A DNA stretch of 64,000 nucleotides from Acididesulfobacillus acetoxydans (GTDB taxonomy: Bacteria; Bacillota; Desulfitobacteriia; Desulfitobacteriales; Desulfitobacteriaceae). Position numbers and translations under genes: made by a program. The notes beneath the pieces are model-generated. The model was not told the DNA's origin, did no database searches, and was given only the letters and a program-made list of their open reading frames with translations. Positions within the stretch are counted from its first letter, which is position 1. The number at the start of each line of letters is the position of its first letter. Below are positions 1-7,991 of the stretch, piece after piece. The stretch is from positions 248,001 to 312,000 of the forward strand of contig NZ_LR746496.1 of assembly GCF_902729405.1 (NCBI RefSeq), read 5' to 3'.

Positions 1-399
1 GGTTTGGGTCAGAACTTGTGAATACTGGATATCTTTACGCACGAATCCTGCCAGAAATAGCTTCGGGGTATCGGACGGCTGACCGCTTGCAATAGGGGGA
101 ATAGTGTTAAAGAACCTGCATTGGGTGATCTTTACGTTTTTGGTAACCCTCTTGATTTCCAGGGCCAAGGTTGGCAAAGTGAAAATCGCTTCCGCCGGAA
201 TGGAAACGGTGACAAAAACGTCGGTTCCGCTTTGCGTCACGGCCAGGGGAGTACACTGCCCCAGGGATGCCGTGGAGGGAAAAGCCGGGTTCGGATCAAG
301 CGTTGAGCTTGGATTTGTGCAGCCAACGTTGCAGCTGGTCGCATCAGGTTGCATAGTTAGGGGCTGTTGTGTCCAAACATGCGGAATTTGGTTAGTCAT
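1..399 (-). CDS. SPOCS/CsxC-like spore coat protein, 3' part outside window
   Basis: Reading the minus strand from an ATG at 397-399 gives an open frame that runs off the left edge of the window, so only about the first 133 codons are present. The translation is clearly paralogous to the complete gene at 1234-2046. Shared blocks include MPHVWTQQ-like and NPAFPSTASLG segments near the N-terminus, then the core VTKNVKITQCRFFN followed by PKLFL and an FVRKDIQYS segment. That core resembles the SPOCS (DUF3794) and CsxC-like proteins of clostridial spore coats and exosporia. A GGAGAGGAG ribosome site lies about 10 bases upstream. The upstream block at 423-511 is conserved with the other paralog, which suggests shared control. 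Family assignment is from remembered motif similarity and is moderate; a gene here is well supported by the paralogy. Confidence 0.72.
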   Translation of the reverse strand, partial: MTNQIPHVWTQQPLTMQPDATSCNVGCTNPSSTLDPNPAFPSTASLGQCTPLAVTQSGTDVFVTVSIPAEAIFTLPTLALEIKRVTKNVKITQCRFFNTIPPIASGQPSDTPKLFLAGFVRKDIQYSQVLTQT

Positions 400-422
400 C
401 TTAGGTTTGCTCCTCTCCTTCG

Positions 423-511
423 TCAAAATACGCCGTGACCCGTCTTCGTTACACTACGTTTTTTCCGGGTAGTTGTGCCAGTACACGGCTTTGGCTTTTA
501 TAAAAGACAGA
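423..511 (-). promoter_or_regulatory. Conserved upstream block of the spore-coat-like paralogs, copy 1
   Basis: This block upstream of the gene ending at 399 matches 2070-2155 upstream of its paralog. It includes TTGTGCCAGTACACGGCTT and an AAATACGCCGTG element on the plus strand. Most of the neighbouring noncoding DNA is not conserved, so the block probably holds the promoter and a regulator site. A sporulation sigma factor would fit the product, but I could not align a convincing -35/-10 pair. Confidence 0.5.
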
Positions 512-1084
512 TTAACATGGCCGTTTACCGGCCAGAGCCTCCGCTACACCCGGGAGCGGAATCTTGTTATCTCCCGGCGGCCTCCTCGCCTCGCTGTCCC
601 CCCTTGTACTAGCAATATATGTCAGTTTATGGGAAATGTCCCCATCTCCCCGGAAAGTTTCGTCTCTTTCCCTCAGATATGTGTGACTTCCCTGGTTTAA
701 CATAACTTGCGAGAAGTTCCCCGTCCTTTATAGGCCACTATAGGCGGGGGATAAATCGCTATACGGACATTCACAGAAGAGCCTGCAGTATTTGGTAAAT
801 CGTTCAGCTATAATGCAGTCAGTCGTAGATGCAATAAGGGACTGATTCTGTGAATGGAATTGGCGCGGATCGGCCCTTTCCCCCGAACAGAAAAAAGATC
901 GGAGAAGGCCGCAGGTGCTTCGCAAAAGTTCCTGCGGCCGAACAACGCGGCGGTAGCAATCTCCCAGCACCCGACCTCAAATTTCGTAAGCATTCCTGCG
1001 GCCGAGCGGCCCCATCTGGCCTCAATCCCGGGGTATCCTTGAGGTATTTCCGGCGAACAGAATGAAGAAGCAACGACCCGAACC
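512..1084. other. Gene-free region with IS-end-like sequence
   Basis: No convincing gene is present. The stretch holds the hairpin repeat at 706-776, which also occurs at 62219-62278. Beyond the repeat, both loci continue with a loosely similar AT-richer segment containing CAGTCGTA and a GGGACTGATTCTG-type sequence. At 62 kb this segment precedes a TnpB remnant, but here no tnpB coding sequence follows. From about 850 to 1084 the sequence has two CCTGCGGCCGA copies and nothing else that I recognise. Confidence 0.4.
706..776 (+). repeat. Dispersed hairpin repeat, copy 1 (IS200/IS605-end-like)
   Basis: The sequence starts CTTGCGAGAAGT, forms a C-rich/G-rich hairpin around CCCCGTCCT and CGGGGGAT, and ends with ACATTCACA. 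It matches 62219-62278 except for a few substitutions and a 10-base insertion that duplicates CACTATAGG. A C/G hairpin of this kind is typical of the ends of IS200/IS605-type elements, and the second copy does sit beside a tnpB remnant. Confidence 0.6.
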
Positions 1085-1159
1085 CGAATCTCCCCCTGGC
1101 TAAAGCCGGCTAAAACCAGGCTAAAACCGGGGGCACACGGCTGAGCCTCTTGGTCACAA
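1085..1159. repeat. Intergenic 75-bp repeat, copy 1
   Basis: The segment carries stacked GGCTAAAGCC-type units (CTGGCTAAAGCCGGCTAAAA), a G-rich stretch and CGGCTGAGCCTCTTGGTCA. It matches 4517-4590 with scattered substitutions. The repeat lies just downstream of the spore-coat-like gene; its other copy overlaps the end of a dead Uma2 gene. The units can fold into small hairpins. No coding capacity is apparent. Confidence 0.65.
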
Positions 1160-1233
1160 GACGAGAACCGTGAAATCATCTCAATGGACAACTACAGCGT
1201 AAATCCCATCTCCACACCCGAATTATCTCCGTC

Positions 1234-2046
1234 TCAACTACCGTATGGGAATGTTTTGATCTTCAATTTTATCTGAATGACAACGACCATCTTCTCCTGC
1301 AAAGTCCTGAAGATTCCTTCTTCAAAAGGTCCGCCGGGCAACGGCACCCGATCCAACGCTTCGTCCATTTCATTGATTTGACTGTAGACCAGAGTGCAGG
1401 TGGGCAGTGGGTTCAGGAACTCACTGCTTAACACATTGAACTCCGAGAGATCGGCCGCTAACAGCTTGTCTTTGGCCGCGAATCCGGCCGGCAGAGAGGT
1501 GCTGGTCGCGAATTCATAGACTTGCTGTTGGCTGAGCCCGGTGGCCGGTAAGATCAGGCCGGTGCCCAAATTGAGGACACACGAAATGGGAATATCAATC
1601 ACGAAGTCTTTGATCGTGCCTTGCACGGAGGTCGCGGTCTGGGTTACAACTTCCGAATACTGAATGTTTTTGCGTACATACCCCCCCAGGAAGAGCTTCG
1701 GAGTATCCTGAGGCTGGCCCGGGCATAGAGGCGGAATCGCGTTGAAAAACCTGCATTGCGTGATTTTTACGTTTTTCGTGACTTTTTTGATTTCTAGGGC
1801 AAAAGTCGGCAAAGTGATAATCGCTTCCGCGGGAATAGAAGCGGTCACAAAGATATCCTCTCCGTTTTGGGTCACGGCCAGGGGAGTACACATCCCCAAA
1901 GATGCCGTGGAGGGAAAAGCCGGATTCGTAGTTACTGGTGGCGGTGGGCATGAGTTTAGAGCCGAGAAATTAGAACCGCTGTTATTCGGTTGCTGATAAA
2001 GCGCTTGCTGCGTCCACACATGGGGCATAGGGGCCTGATTTGCCAT
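1234..2046 (-). CDS. SPOCS/CsxC-like spore coat protein
   Basis: The 270-residue product begins MANQAPMPHVWTQQAL and has no signal peptide or membrane segment. Residues about 75-160 form the conserved core (VTKNVKITQCRFFN, PKLFLGGYVRKNIQYSE, FVIDIPISCVLNL). This resembles the SPOCS/DUF3794 and CsxC-like proteins that assemble in clostridial spore coats or exosporia, so a structural role on the spore surface is likely. The N-terminal 50 residues are rich in Gln, Asn and Pro. The start is fixed by AAAGGAGC eleven bases upstream of ATG. The partial gene at 1-399 is a paralog in the same orientation, with a conserved upstream block. The gene is monocistronic as far as I can see. The family call rests on motif resemblance; a cytoplasmic SPOCS protein unrelated to spores is the alternative. 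Confidence 0.75.
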   Translation of the reverse strand: MANQAPMPHVWTQQALYQQPNNSGSNFSALNSCPPPPVTTNPAFPSTASLGMCTPLAVTQNGEDIFVTASIPAEAIITLPTFALEIKKVTKNVKITQCRFFNAIPPLCPGQPQDTPKLFLGGYVRKNIQYSEVVTQTATSVQGTIKDFVIDIPISCVLNLGTGLILPATGLSQQQVYEFATSTSLPAGFAAKDKLLAADLSEFNVLSSEFLNPLPTCTLVYSQINEMDEALDRVPLPGGPFEEGIFRTLQEKMVVVIQIKLKIKTFPYGS

Positions 2047-2069
2047 GTTATAGCTGCTCCTTTCTTCAG

Positions 2070-2155
2070 TTGAAATACGCCGTGCTCCTGTTTCATTAAA
2101 CTACGCCTCCGCAAAACAATTGTGCCAGTACACGGCTTCCGGTCACAAAAGACGG
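2070..2155 (-). promoter_or_regulatory. Conserved upstream block of the spore-coat-like paralogs, copy 2
   Basis: This is the counterpart of 423-511, at almost the same distance from its start codon. The strongest shared pieces are TTGTGCCAGTACACGGCTT at 2120-2138 and AAATACGCCGTG at 2073-2084. A promoter/operator unit is the simplest reading, but no consensus sigma site was confirmed. Confidence 0.5.
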
Positions 2156-2376
2156 ATACGGACAGGCACATCACTGAGCTTCCGTATACTCGGGCAAGTC
2201 GAAACGTGTCCCGCCGCTGACTCCTCGACCCGATGTCCTCCCTTAATGGTAATATATGTATGCCTATCAGGAATGTCCCTGTGTTCAGGCAAGGGCCGGT
2301 TTTGTCCTCTCAGCCATGAGAAACTGGGTTAGGCACATAAGGGGCGTCGACCATGGCAAAAGCTGCGCCCCGCCCG

Positions 2377-2415
2377 TTAAAAAGAGCTCCCGAAGGCTGA
2401 CTTCGAAAGCTCTTA
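2377..2415 (-). terminator. Rho-independent terminator of the S41 protease gene
   Basis: On the minus strand AAGAGCTTTCGAAG pairs with CTTCGGGAGCTCTT across a short loop, with a two-base internal mismatch, and is followed by TTTTTAA. It lies about 60 bases past the stop codon of the protease gene. Confidence 0.75.
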
Positions 2416-2470
2416 ACTGTGCAGACCCTGATTCCATTCATGCCGCCCCGGCGTCCGCAGGATGTTACTC

Positions 2471-4402
2471 CTACTTCGGATTAGGGGGTACAAAGGTCCG
2501 AATTTGCATTATCTGCCGGGCACTTGCCGACAGTCCGGCTTGGTCCGCTCCGCCGCCGGTCCCACCGATAAGCCAGTATGTCTTGCCCGCCTGCAACGGC
2601 GCAAGCGGTGTCACCCGCACGGTTTCCGAACCCTGCGCCTTGACCACGGTGGGAATAACCGTACCCTTCGCGGCATCCAGCAGTTCTGCCGAAGTCCCCG
2701 GGCTGCCGGCGTTCACCGGCTGGGAAAAGGTCAGGGTATACGAACGGGCGAGCGGCGGATTATCCACTTCCCCTGCGAGCCGGCTGCCCGGAAAATACAA
2801 AGGCCACTTCTCCCGTACTTCGGCCCGGGGAACCGAAGCCCAGCCGCCTTGGCCCTTGATCATGAATTGCGCCTGTTGGGGAGCGCCCGTCAGAATGTCC
2901 CGCCAGACTTGCCAATATTTGCTCGATCTGGCCATGTCCAAAGGAACGGTGAAGATCCGCCCCTGAGTATAGAAGCGCGCTTCCTCTCCGCCCCGAAAGA
3001 TCTGCCCGGTCTCCGCCAGTCCGTCGGCGCTTGCTCCGTCCTTCCCCAGTCCGTATGGGCTCACTCCGTCCTTCCCCAGTCCGTTTGTGCTCACTCTGTC
3101 CTGCCCCAGTCCGTTTGCGCCCACTCTGTCCTGCCCTTGTCCGCCTGATCCACTTAGTCTGTCATTCTCCGGGCCAACCGTCATGCTCGGCCCGACTTTC
3201 CCCGCTCCGCTCAGGGCAGGCTTCTGGGTATTCACAGTAGGTTGTGCCAGCAGAAGCTCTGCCGCTTCTTTGGCCAGGGCAGGATCAACGCTGAGATCGG
3301 GTTTAATGCCCACTTGATTAATGGGATGCCCCGCCGGTGAAAAGAAATGGGCAATGGTCATTTTCAGGGCGGCCCCGTCGGCAAAAGGATAGATTTGCTG
3401 CACTGATCCCTTGCCGAAGGTCTTTTCTCCGAGGACAAAGGCCGCGTCATGGTCTTTGAGTGCCGCCGTCAGTACTTCGGAAGCACTGGCCGAGTTCTCA
3501 TCGGTCAGGAGGATCACCGGGCCGTGAATTCGAACCAACCCTTTTTGGGAAGCAACGAGAGTCTGAGTGCCGCCGGTCCGTGTCTGCACCCGAACGACGG
3601 CTTCACCCGGTATGAAATCCGCGGCCAAGGCCAGTGCGGCCGCCAGGTAGCCGCCCGGATTTTCGCGCAGATCCACAATCCAGGCATCCGCCCCCTTCTT
3701 CTGCAAACCACTCGCCGCCTGAGCAAAAGCCTGCGGCACTGCGCTGCCAAAGACACTCACTTGCAGATAGCCTATATGCCCGTCCAAAAGCTGCCCTGTC
3801 ACCTCCGGCTCGGACAGCGCGGCACGGGTGACAGGCAGGAAAAGAATCGCGCACCCGCGCCTGACGGCCAGCTGAACCGTCGTACCGGCGGGACCGCGCA
3901 GGAGCGCGGCCGCCTCGCCGGATGACAAACCGCTTAAGGGCCGGGCGTCCGCCCGGGTAACAATATCCCCCGGCTTCAGGCCGGCCTTTTCCGCGGGCGA
4001 CCCCGCAATCACGGACGCCACTTCAACCCCGGACGGAGTCATGACCATATGGATGCCGATGCCGGAAAACTGATTATTCAGCGAATCCTGAAAGTCCTTG
4101 TACTCGGACGGAGAAAAATAATCTGTGTAAGGATCCCCCAGCCGGCCAAGCATGGTGTCCATCGTCGGGGCATTGAGGACATCTTGGGGCACGGGATCGA
4201 CATAACCTTGATCCAGGAGGGCGCGTACTTGCGCCAGGTCCGCCGCGCTGCTTTCAGCCGCCGCTGCCGGGACCGCCGGGGAAACGGTCAGCATTATGAC
4301 GAGCAGGATGAGAAACCAGGTCCGCGCCGCCATCCTAAGGCCGGCAGTTTCTTTGCGGTAAACGCGGTGGCCGAAAGCGTCGGCCAAAAAACGGCCTGTC
4401 AA
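2471..4402 (-). CDS. Secreted carboxy-terminal processing protease (S41, PDZ)
   Basis: This is a C-terminal processing peptidase (CtpA/CtpB type). Residues 24-50 form a signal peptide ending AVPAAAA. A PDZ domain spans about 105-195 (FSGIGIHM, PAEKAGLKPGD). The S41 domain follows, with the NSASASE motif (catalytic Ser near 306) and the GKGSVQ lysine near 331, 25 residues later as in the family. Residues about 415-470 are a linker of near-identical 10-residue repeats (GLGQDRVSTN, GLGKDGVSPY). The last ~110 residues look like an Ig-like (Big_5/SbsA) domain. The first start is a TTG with a weakly placed AGAGGAAAGG site; ATG at 4331-4333 would start exactly at the signal peptide but lacks a clear ribosome site. 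It probably trims or degrades exported proteins at the wall. Sporulation signalling, as for CtpB, is possible but unproven. Confidence 0.9.
   Translation of the reverse strand: MTGRFLADAFGHRVYRKETAGLRMAARTWFLILLVIMLTVSPAVPAAAAESSAADLAQVRALLDQGYVDPVPQDVLNAPTMDTMLGRLGDPYTDYFSPSEYKDFQDSLNNQFSGIGIHMVMTPSGVEVASVIAGSPAEKAGLKPGDIVTRADARPLSGLSSGEAAALLRGPAGTTVQLAVRRGCAILFLPVTRAALSEPEVTGQLLDGHIGYLQVSVFGSAVPQAFAQAASGLQKKGADAWIVDLRENPGGYLAAALALAADFIPGEAVVRVQTRTGGTQTLVASQKGLVRIHGPVILLTDENSASASEVLTAALKDHDAAFVLGEKTFGKGSVQQIYPFADGAALKMTIAHFFSPAGHPINQVGIKPDLSVDPALAKEAAELLLAQPTVNTQKPALSGAGKVGPSMTVGPENDRLSGSGGQGQDRVGANGLGQDRVSTNGLGKDGVSPYGLGKDGASADGLAETGQIFRGGEEARFYTQGRIFTVPLDMARSSKYWQVWRDILTGAPQQAQFMIKGQGGWASVPRAEVREKWPLYFPGSRLAGEVDNPPLARSYTLTFSQPVNAGSPGTSAELLDAAKGTVIPTVVKAQGSETVRVTPLAPLQAGKTYWLIGGTGGGADQAGLSASARQIMQIRTFVPPNPK
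3017..3155 (-). repeat. 30-bp tandem repeat in the protease linker
   Basis: Four full 30-bp units (3036-3065, 3066-3095, 3096-3125, 3126-3155) plus a partial one encode the 10-residue linker repeats. Units differ by a few substitutions. Being a multiple of three, unit gain or loss keeps the frame. Confidence 0.85.
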
Positions 4403-4516
4403 AAGAAATCATCGCCTTTCCTCTTAACCTCATTACAGAGTGTGCGCGCCAAAAAACGGGGCCCATCTAAGCTGAATGGTTTCCGCTTGTCGAGTCTCAA
4501 CTCAGGGAGAATGCCT

Positions 4517-4590
4517 GAATCCCCCCCTGGCTAAAGCCGGCTAAAGCCAGCCTAAAGCCACGGGGCATGCGGCTAATCCTCCTGGTCAGA
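4517..4590. repeat. Intergenic 75-bp repeat, copy 2
   Basis: This matches 1085-1159: stacked GGCTAAAGCC units, a G-rich piece, then CGGCTAATCCTCCTGGTCA. Its right end overlaps the stop codon of the Uma2 pseudogene. Confidence 0.65.
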
Positions 4591-4872
4591 TATTTGCAAA
4601 TACCGATTTGAGCCCTATCCTCAGCTCCTTAAAAATGCTGACCTGGATTTGGTCCTCTTCCGAATATACCTCTTGTCTCCCGTAACGCCCATTGTTCTCC
4701 AGCACAAAAACGCTGACTATTTTTCAATCAATTCCCTCGATATAGCCTGATGCTGCCATGTCGGAGCTGCCTACAGATGAGGCACGCCGTCAATAAGTTC
4801 CCACCTCTCATCCTCCGGCCACGTCAGATAATCCGCATAGGTGTATTTCTTACCGACGGCCGGACGGGACAT
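4586..4872 (-). pseudogene. Internally deleted Uma2-family (DUF820) endonuclease gene
   Basis: From the ATG at 4870-4872, behind AAGGAG, the minus strand reads MSRPAVGKKYTYADYLTWPE then DERWELIDGV, the hallmark N-terminus of Uma2 (DUF820) proteins. The frame soon stops, and a second piece in another frame reads EVYSEEDQIQVSIFKELRI and ends at 4586, the typical Uma2 C-terminus. The middle of the protein, including most of the PD-(D/E)XK core, is missing. A normal Uma2 gene is about 570-600 bases, as in the intact copy at 22162-22752, which shares the motif YxxxDYLxWPEDERWE. This is a dead copy. Confidence 0.8.
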
Positions 4873-5021
4873 AGCCCCAACTCCTTTTCAAGATCTTTGC
4901 CGGGAACTCCCCTGACGTGTGTCAAGAGAGTTCGCAGTTCACCCTTCCCGCTTACTATGAACTATTTTACTATGTCCGGAAAAGGATGGCAACGATAAGG
5001 CGCCGCGGACCCGGGGAAACC

Positions 5022-7529
5022 TTACTGCAGCGGGAAAACATAACCGGAGTTTTCCAGGCCGTTTTCCTGGCTGGGGAAGTTTCCCGCTTCACCGATGTAA
5101 GTCCCCGGGGCAGTCGTTTCCGCGTTGTAATAGTTTGTGCCGCCGTCTCTGAAGTAGACCAAGCCGTCAAGACCTGGAATCAGAGGGATCTGGCTGTCTT
5201 TCAAAGCGACGCCCACCGTCATATGTCCGGCGCTCGTCCCGGGCACGGGCAGGAAAGAAATCAGGGCCGCCTTATAACCCGCGGCCTTGAGAAGATCGGC
5301 CAGCAGAATAGAAGTGTCCTTGCAATCCCCGTTGTCCGCCAAGGTCTGAGCGGGCATTTCCGGGACTGCCGTGATTTGGTAAGGAATCGCTCCCCCCACA
5401 AAGCTGAGGAAGAAATTGGCCTCACCATAGGTGTCATCCCCGTCCGCCTTAGCCGTGGCGGCCAGAGCTTTAGCCAAGGTCTGCACGAAAGCGGTATTGT
5501 CCGGATCCTCCGCCCAGGGGCGATAATCTCCGTCGTTTTGCACCGTACAGGATTGGATGAGCGTCCGCTCCGAGTTGGAAGCTTTAGTCAGCATCTCCTG
5601 CTGACCCGCGGCATCGCTCGAGAAAAAGCGGGCCACATAGGCGCTCTCCTGCCGATCCTCTTGTAGGAGGTCCGACGGAATCTCGACCGTCCAGAGATAA
5701 GTTAAGCCACCATATTGCCACTGAAATTTCCGGGTCACCGTCTGCACCCCGGCCGGATAAAGAACGGAGGGCACGGTTTCCGTGCCGGACGCCGAGGCCT
5801 GAGGAGCCTCGCTCACATAAGTCTGAGAAGAAGTGGCACTGAAACCCCCGATCGTCAGCGTCAGCGGCACCGCCTTGACTCCCCCTTGGGCGGTCAAAGG
5901 CGCCGTAAAAGTAACGATATAAGTGTTGTCACCCGAACCCGCAGCCGGGAGCGTCAGGGTGGCCAAAAGGGGCAGGGCAGAGGAGCCGGTTCCCCAATTG
6001 ACCACGGGCACACCGCTCAGAGGAGCGGGATTACCGGATGCATCCAGCGGAACTAACGCGATCGTATACGTACTTCCCGCCACCAGTGTGGACGGGGAGG
6101 GGAAGTCCACGGACGTCCGGTTGGGGTCCGCCACATTGGCATTACCGACGGTAAAAGAGGGACTGCTGAGCGGCTGCGAATCTTTGTAGGCGACCGTGTA
6201 CACCACTGTTTGCACCTGTGCGGCCGGCTGCACCTGCGGCACCGTCAGGGTCACTGTGGTCCCGTCGACGGCAACCGTTTGCGGAACTACGACTGCGGCC
6301 GTTCCTCCGTTGACGGTCTCTTCCAGCTTAAAATCCGTGACGTCCGGAGTGGAGGCCGGAGCCCGGCTCATCGTGACGGAAATCCGGCCGTTGACCGCAT
6401 TCACGGCGATCACGTGGTTCCCGGCCTGCCCCAGTAAGCCGCTGAGGCTCGTGACCAAACTATCCGGCAGGGCCCCCGTCCCGCCGATAACGGTCAGAGG
6501 CAGAGAAGGCAAGGCTGCCAGGTATCCGTCCAAGTCGGGGGGCGGATTGTTCAAGCTTGGATCGAGCAAAACCAGGGGAGCCCCGTTTTGAGCCGCCGGA
6601 ACACTCCCCGTCAGGGCATCCGCATAATCCGCTCCCGTAGCGAGATAGAGCCCCGCCGGGTGGGGCGCGTAGCGATTCAGAAGCAGACTCTCGGTCGCAT
6701 AGGCACTGTCCCCCGCCAAAACGTGCACTTTGCCGGGGTCCGCCTGCTCGACCTGATTCACCGGCGCCGGGGACAAAGCTCCGGGACTGGCCACCACTTG
6801 GACCAAAGAAGGCCGCTCCTGCTTGAGGTAGGCCGCAACCGTGGCGGGCAGACTGTTACGGTTCACAAGCAGCAAGGGATACCCCTTGGCGGCTGCCAAG
6901 GAGGACACCGCCAGAGCGTCGAAAAAGCTGTCGCCGGAAGTGATAAAAACCGGCGTGCCGGCGGCCGCTCCCTCTGCCCGCGCCACCAGGACGGAGGTCG
7001 CGTAGCGATCCACTCCCCCGATCTGCGAGATTTGGGCCGCCGCCACACCCAGACTCATCAGGGCCTGACGGAAATCGCTGCCGATCACCCCGGTCCCGCC
7101 CACCAAGTAAACGTGTCCGGAAGCACCCGCGATGCCCGCCGCCCGCCGCAGGGTCTCCATGCTGGCGGCCGCCGTCCTGTCCAAGAGTAAAATGGGGGCG
7201 CTCTTCTCCGCCGCCAACGTCCCCGCCGACAAGGCATCGGGGAAGTTATAGCCTATCGTTAAGACAACATTGCCCGTTCCGTGGCCTTTGACGGTGGCTG
7301 CGACCTGTTCCGCCGTCGCATAACGGTCAGTGCCGCCAAGGCGGACGATTGAGCCCGCGCCCGCGGCCAGTGCGGAACCGGGCAGCAGCAATTGCAAAGC
7401 CAAAAAGAAGATCAGGAGAACCGCAAGGCCGGTGCGTGCGGTTCCCGCGCGCGTTTTCATGAACATCTTACGCTGCGGGGACTCTTGTCCGTGACTTCCT
7501 CTGTAGTTTCTCAGATCCTGTTTCTTCAT
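5022..7529 (-). CDS. Cell-wall-anchored CW_binding_2 protein with transglutaminase-like domain
   Basis: The 835-residue protein has a long signal peptide (positive stretch to about residue 30, hydrophobic to about 55, cleavage near ALAAG). Three CW_binding_2 repeats occupy about 60-355 (RLGGTDRYATAEQV, IGGVDRYATS, VIGGTGALPDSL), the module that fixes proteins to the walls of clostridia. Two or more Ig-like segments follow, to about 580. The C-terminal third carries a transglutaminase-like fold: NGDCKDTS with Cys736, GHMTVGV with His769, and a YYNAETT segment where the third triad residue would be expected. Such domains act as peptidases or cross-linking enzymes. AGGAGGG seven bases before ATG supports the start. 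It stands alone between long noncoding regions. I infer a secreted wall enzyme; substrate and reaction direction are unknown. Confidence 0.88.
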   Translation of the reverse strand: MKKQDLRNYRGSHGQESPQRKMFMKTRAGTARTGLAVLLIFFLALQLLLPGSALAAGAGSIVRLGGTDRYATAEQVAATVKGHGTGNVVLTIGYNFPDALSAGTLAAEKSAPILLLDRTAAASMETLRRAAGIAGASGHVYLVGGTGVIGSDFRQALMSLGVAAAQISQIGGVDRYATSVLVARAEGAAAGTPVFITSGDSFFDALAVSSLAAAKGYPLLLVNRNSLPATVAAYLKQERPSLVQVVASPGALSPAPVNQVEQADPGKVHVLAGDSAYATESLLLNRYAPHPAGLYLATGADYADALTGSVPAAQNGAPLVLLDPSLNNPPPDLDGYLAALPSLPLTVIGGTGALPDSLVTSLSGLLGQAGNHVIAVNAVNGRISVTMSRAPASTPDVTDFKLEETVNGGTAAVVVPQTVAVDGTTVTLTVPQVQPAAQVQTVVYTVAYKDSQPLSSPSFTVGNANVADPNRTSVDFPSPSTLVAGSTYTIALVPLDASGNPAPLSGVPVVNWGTGSSALPLLATLTLPAAGSGDNTYIVTFTAPLTAQGGVKAVPLTLTIGGFSATSSQTYVSEAPQASASGTETVPSVLYPAGVQTVTRKFQWQYGGLTYLWTVEIPSDLLQEDRQESAYVARFFSSDAAGQQEMLTKASNSERTLIQSCTVQNDGDYRPWAEDPDNTAFVQTLAKALAATAKADGDDTYGEANFFLSFVGGAIPYQITAVPEMPAQTLADNGDCKDTSILLADLLKAAGYKAALISFLPVPGTSAGHMTVGVALKDSQIPLIPGLDGLVYFRDGGTNYYNAETTAPGTYIGEAGNFPSQENGLENSGYVFPLQ

Positions 7530-7913
7530 CCTTTTCCCTCCTATCCTCTCTGCTCAGCCCCCGTGGGCCGCAGTCGCGTCCCAAACCGTCTCACTGTCGG
7601 CTGTGTTCCTAAATTTACTGCCGTGGCCTTTTCTTCCGTTTACCCTCATCCGTGCTTGCTGTTCTCTGACGCAGGCTTCTCTAAGTTCAACTATCGTGCG
7701 CATACTTTCTACCATCGCTTCCATCGCTAATTTAATTTCGACAAAATCCGCGATCTTCCTGCCGCTAAACCAATGAACCCGCTTCCATCTGCCCGTCTGT
7801 CCTTTCTTTCTCCAAAAAGTTAATACGCCGGCCGCCTCTCCTTTCGGTAGCTCCCCCCCATTTTAGCAGGCCTGCCTGAATCCAAGCTGAGAAGGGGTCG
7901 CCCTTTTAGGGCA
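7530..7913. other. Gene-free region
   Basis: This is the upstream region of the transglutaminase-like gene plus the space to the next terminator. It is rich in pyrimidines on the plus strand. I see no gene, no clear consensus promoter and no strong inverted repeat in it. Confidence 0.4.
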
Positions 7914-7948
7914 GCAAAAGACCCCGATGGGATTTCTCCAACCGGGGC
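7914..7948 (-). terminator. Terminator of the lipoprotein HlyD gene
   Basis: On the minus strand GGCCCCGGTTGG and CCCATCGGGGTC form a stem with small bulges, followed by TTTTG. It lies about 45 bases past the stop of the adaptor gene at 7992. Confidence 0.6.
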
Positions 7949-7991
7949 CCCTGCCCTCTCTATGGAATCTGAAATAGAACCCGGAACCGAA

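Noticed and set aside
103-472. Plus-strand 122-codon frame opposite the first spore-coat-like gene
   Set aside because: It is antisense to the clear paralog of the gene at 1234-2046.
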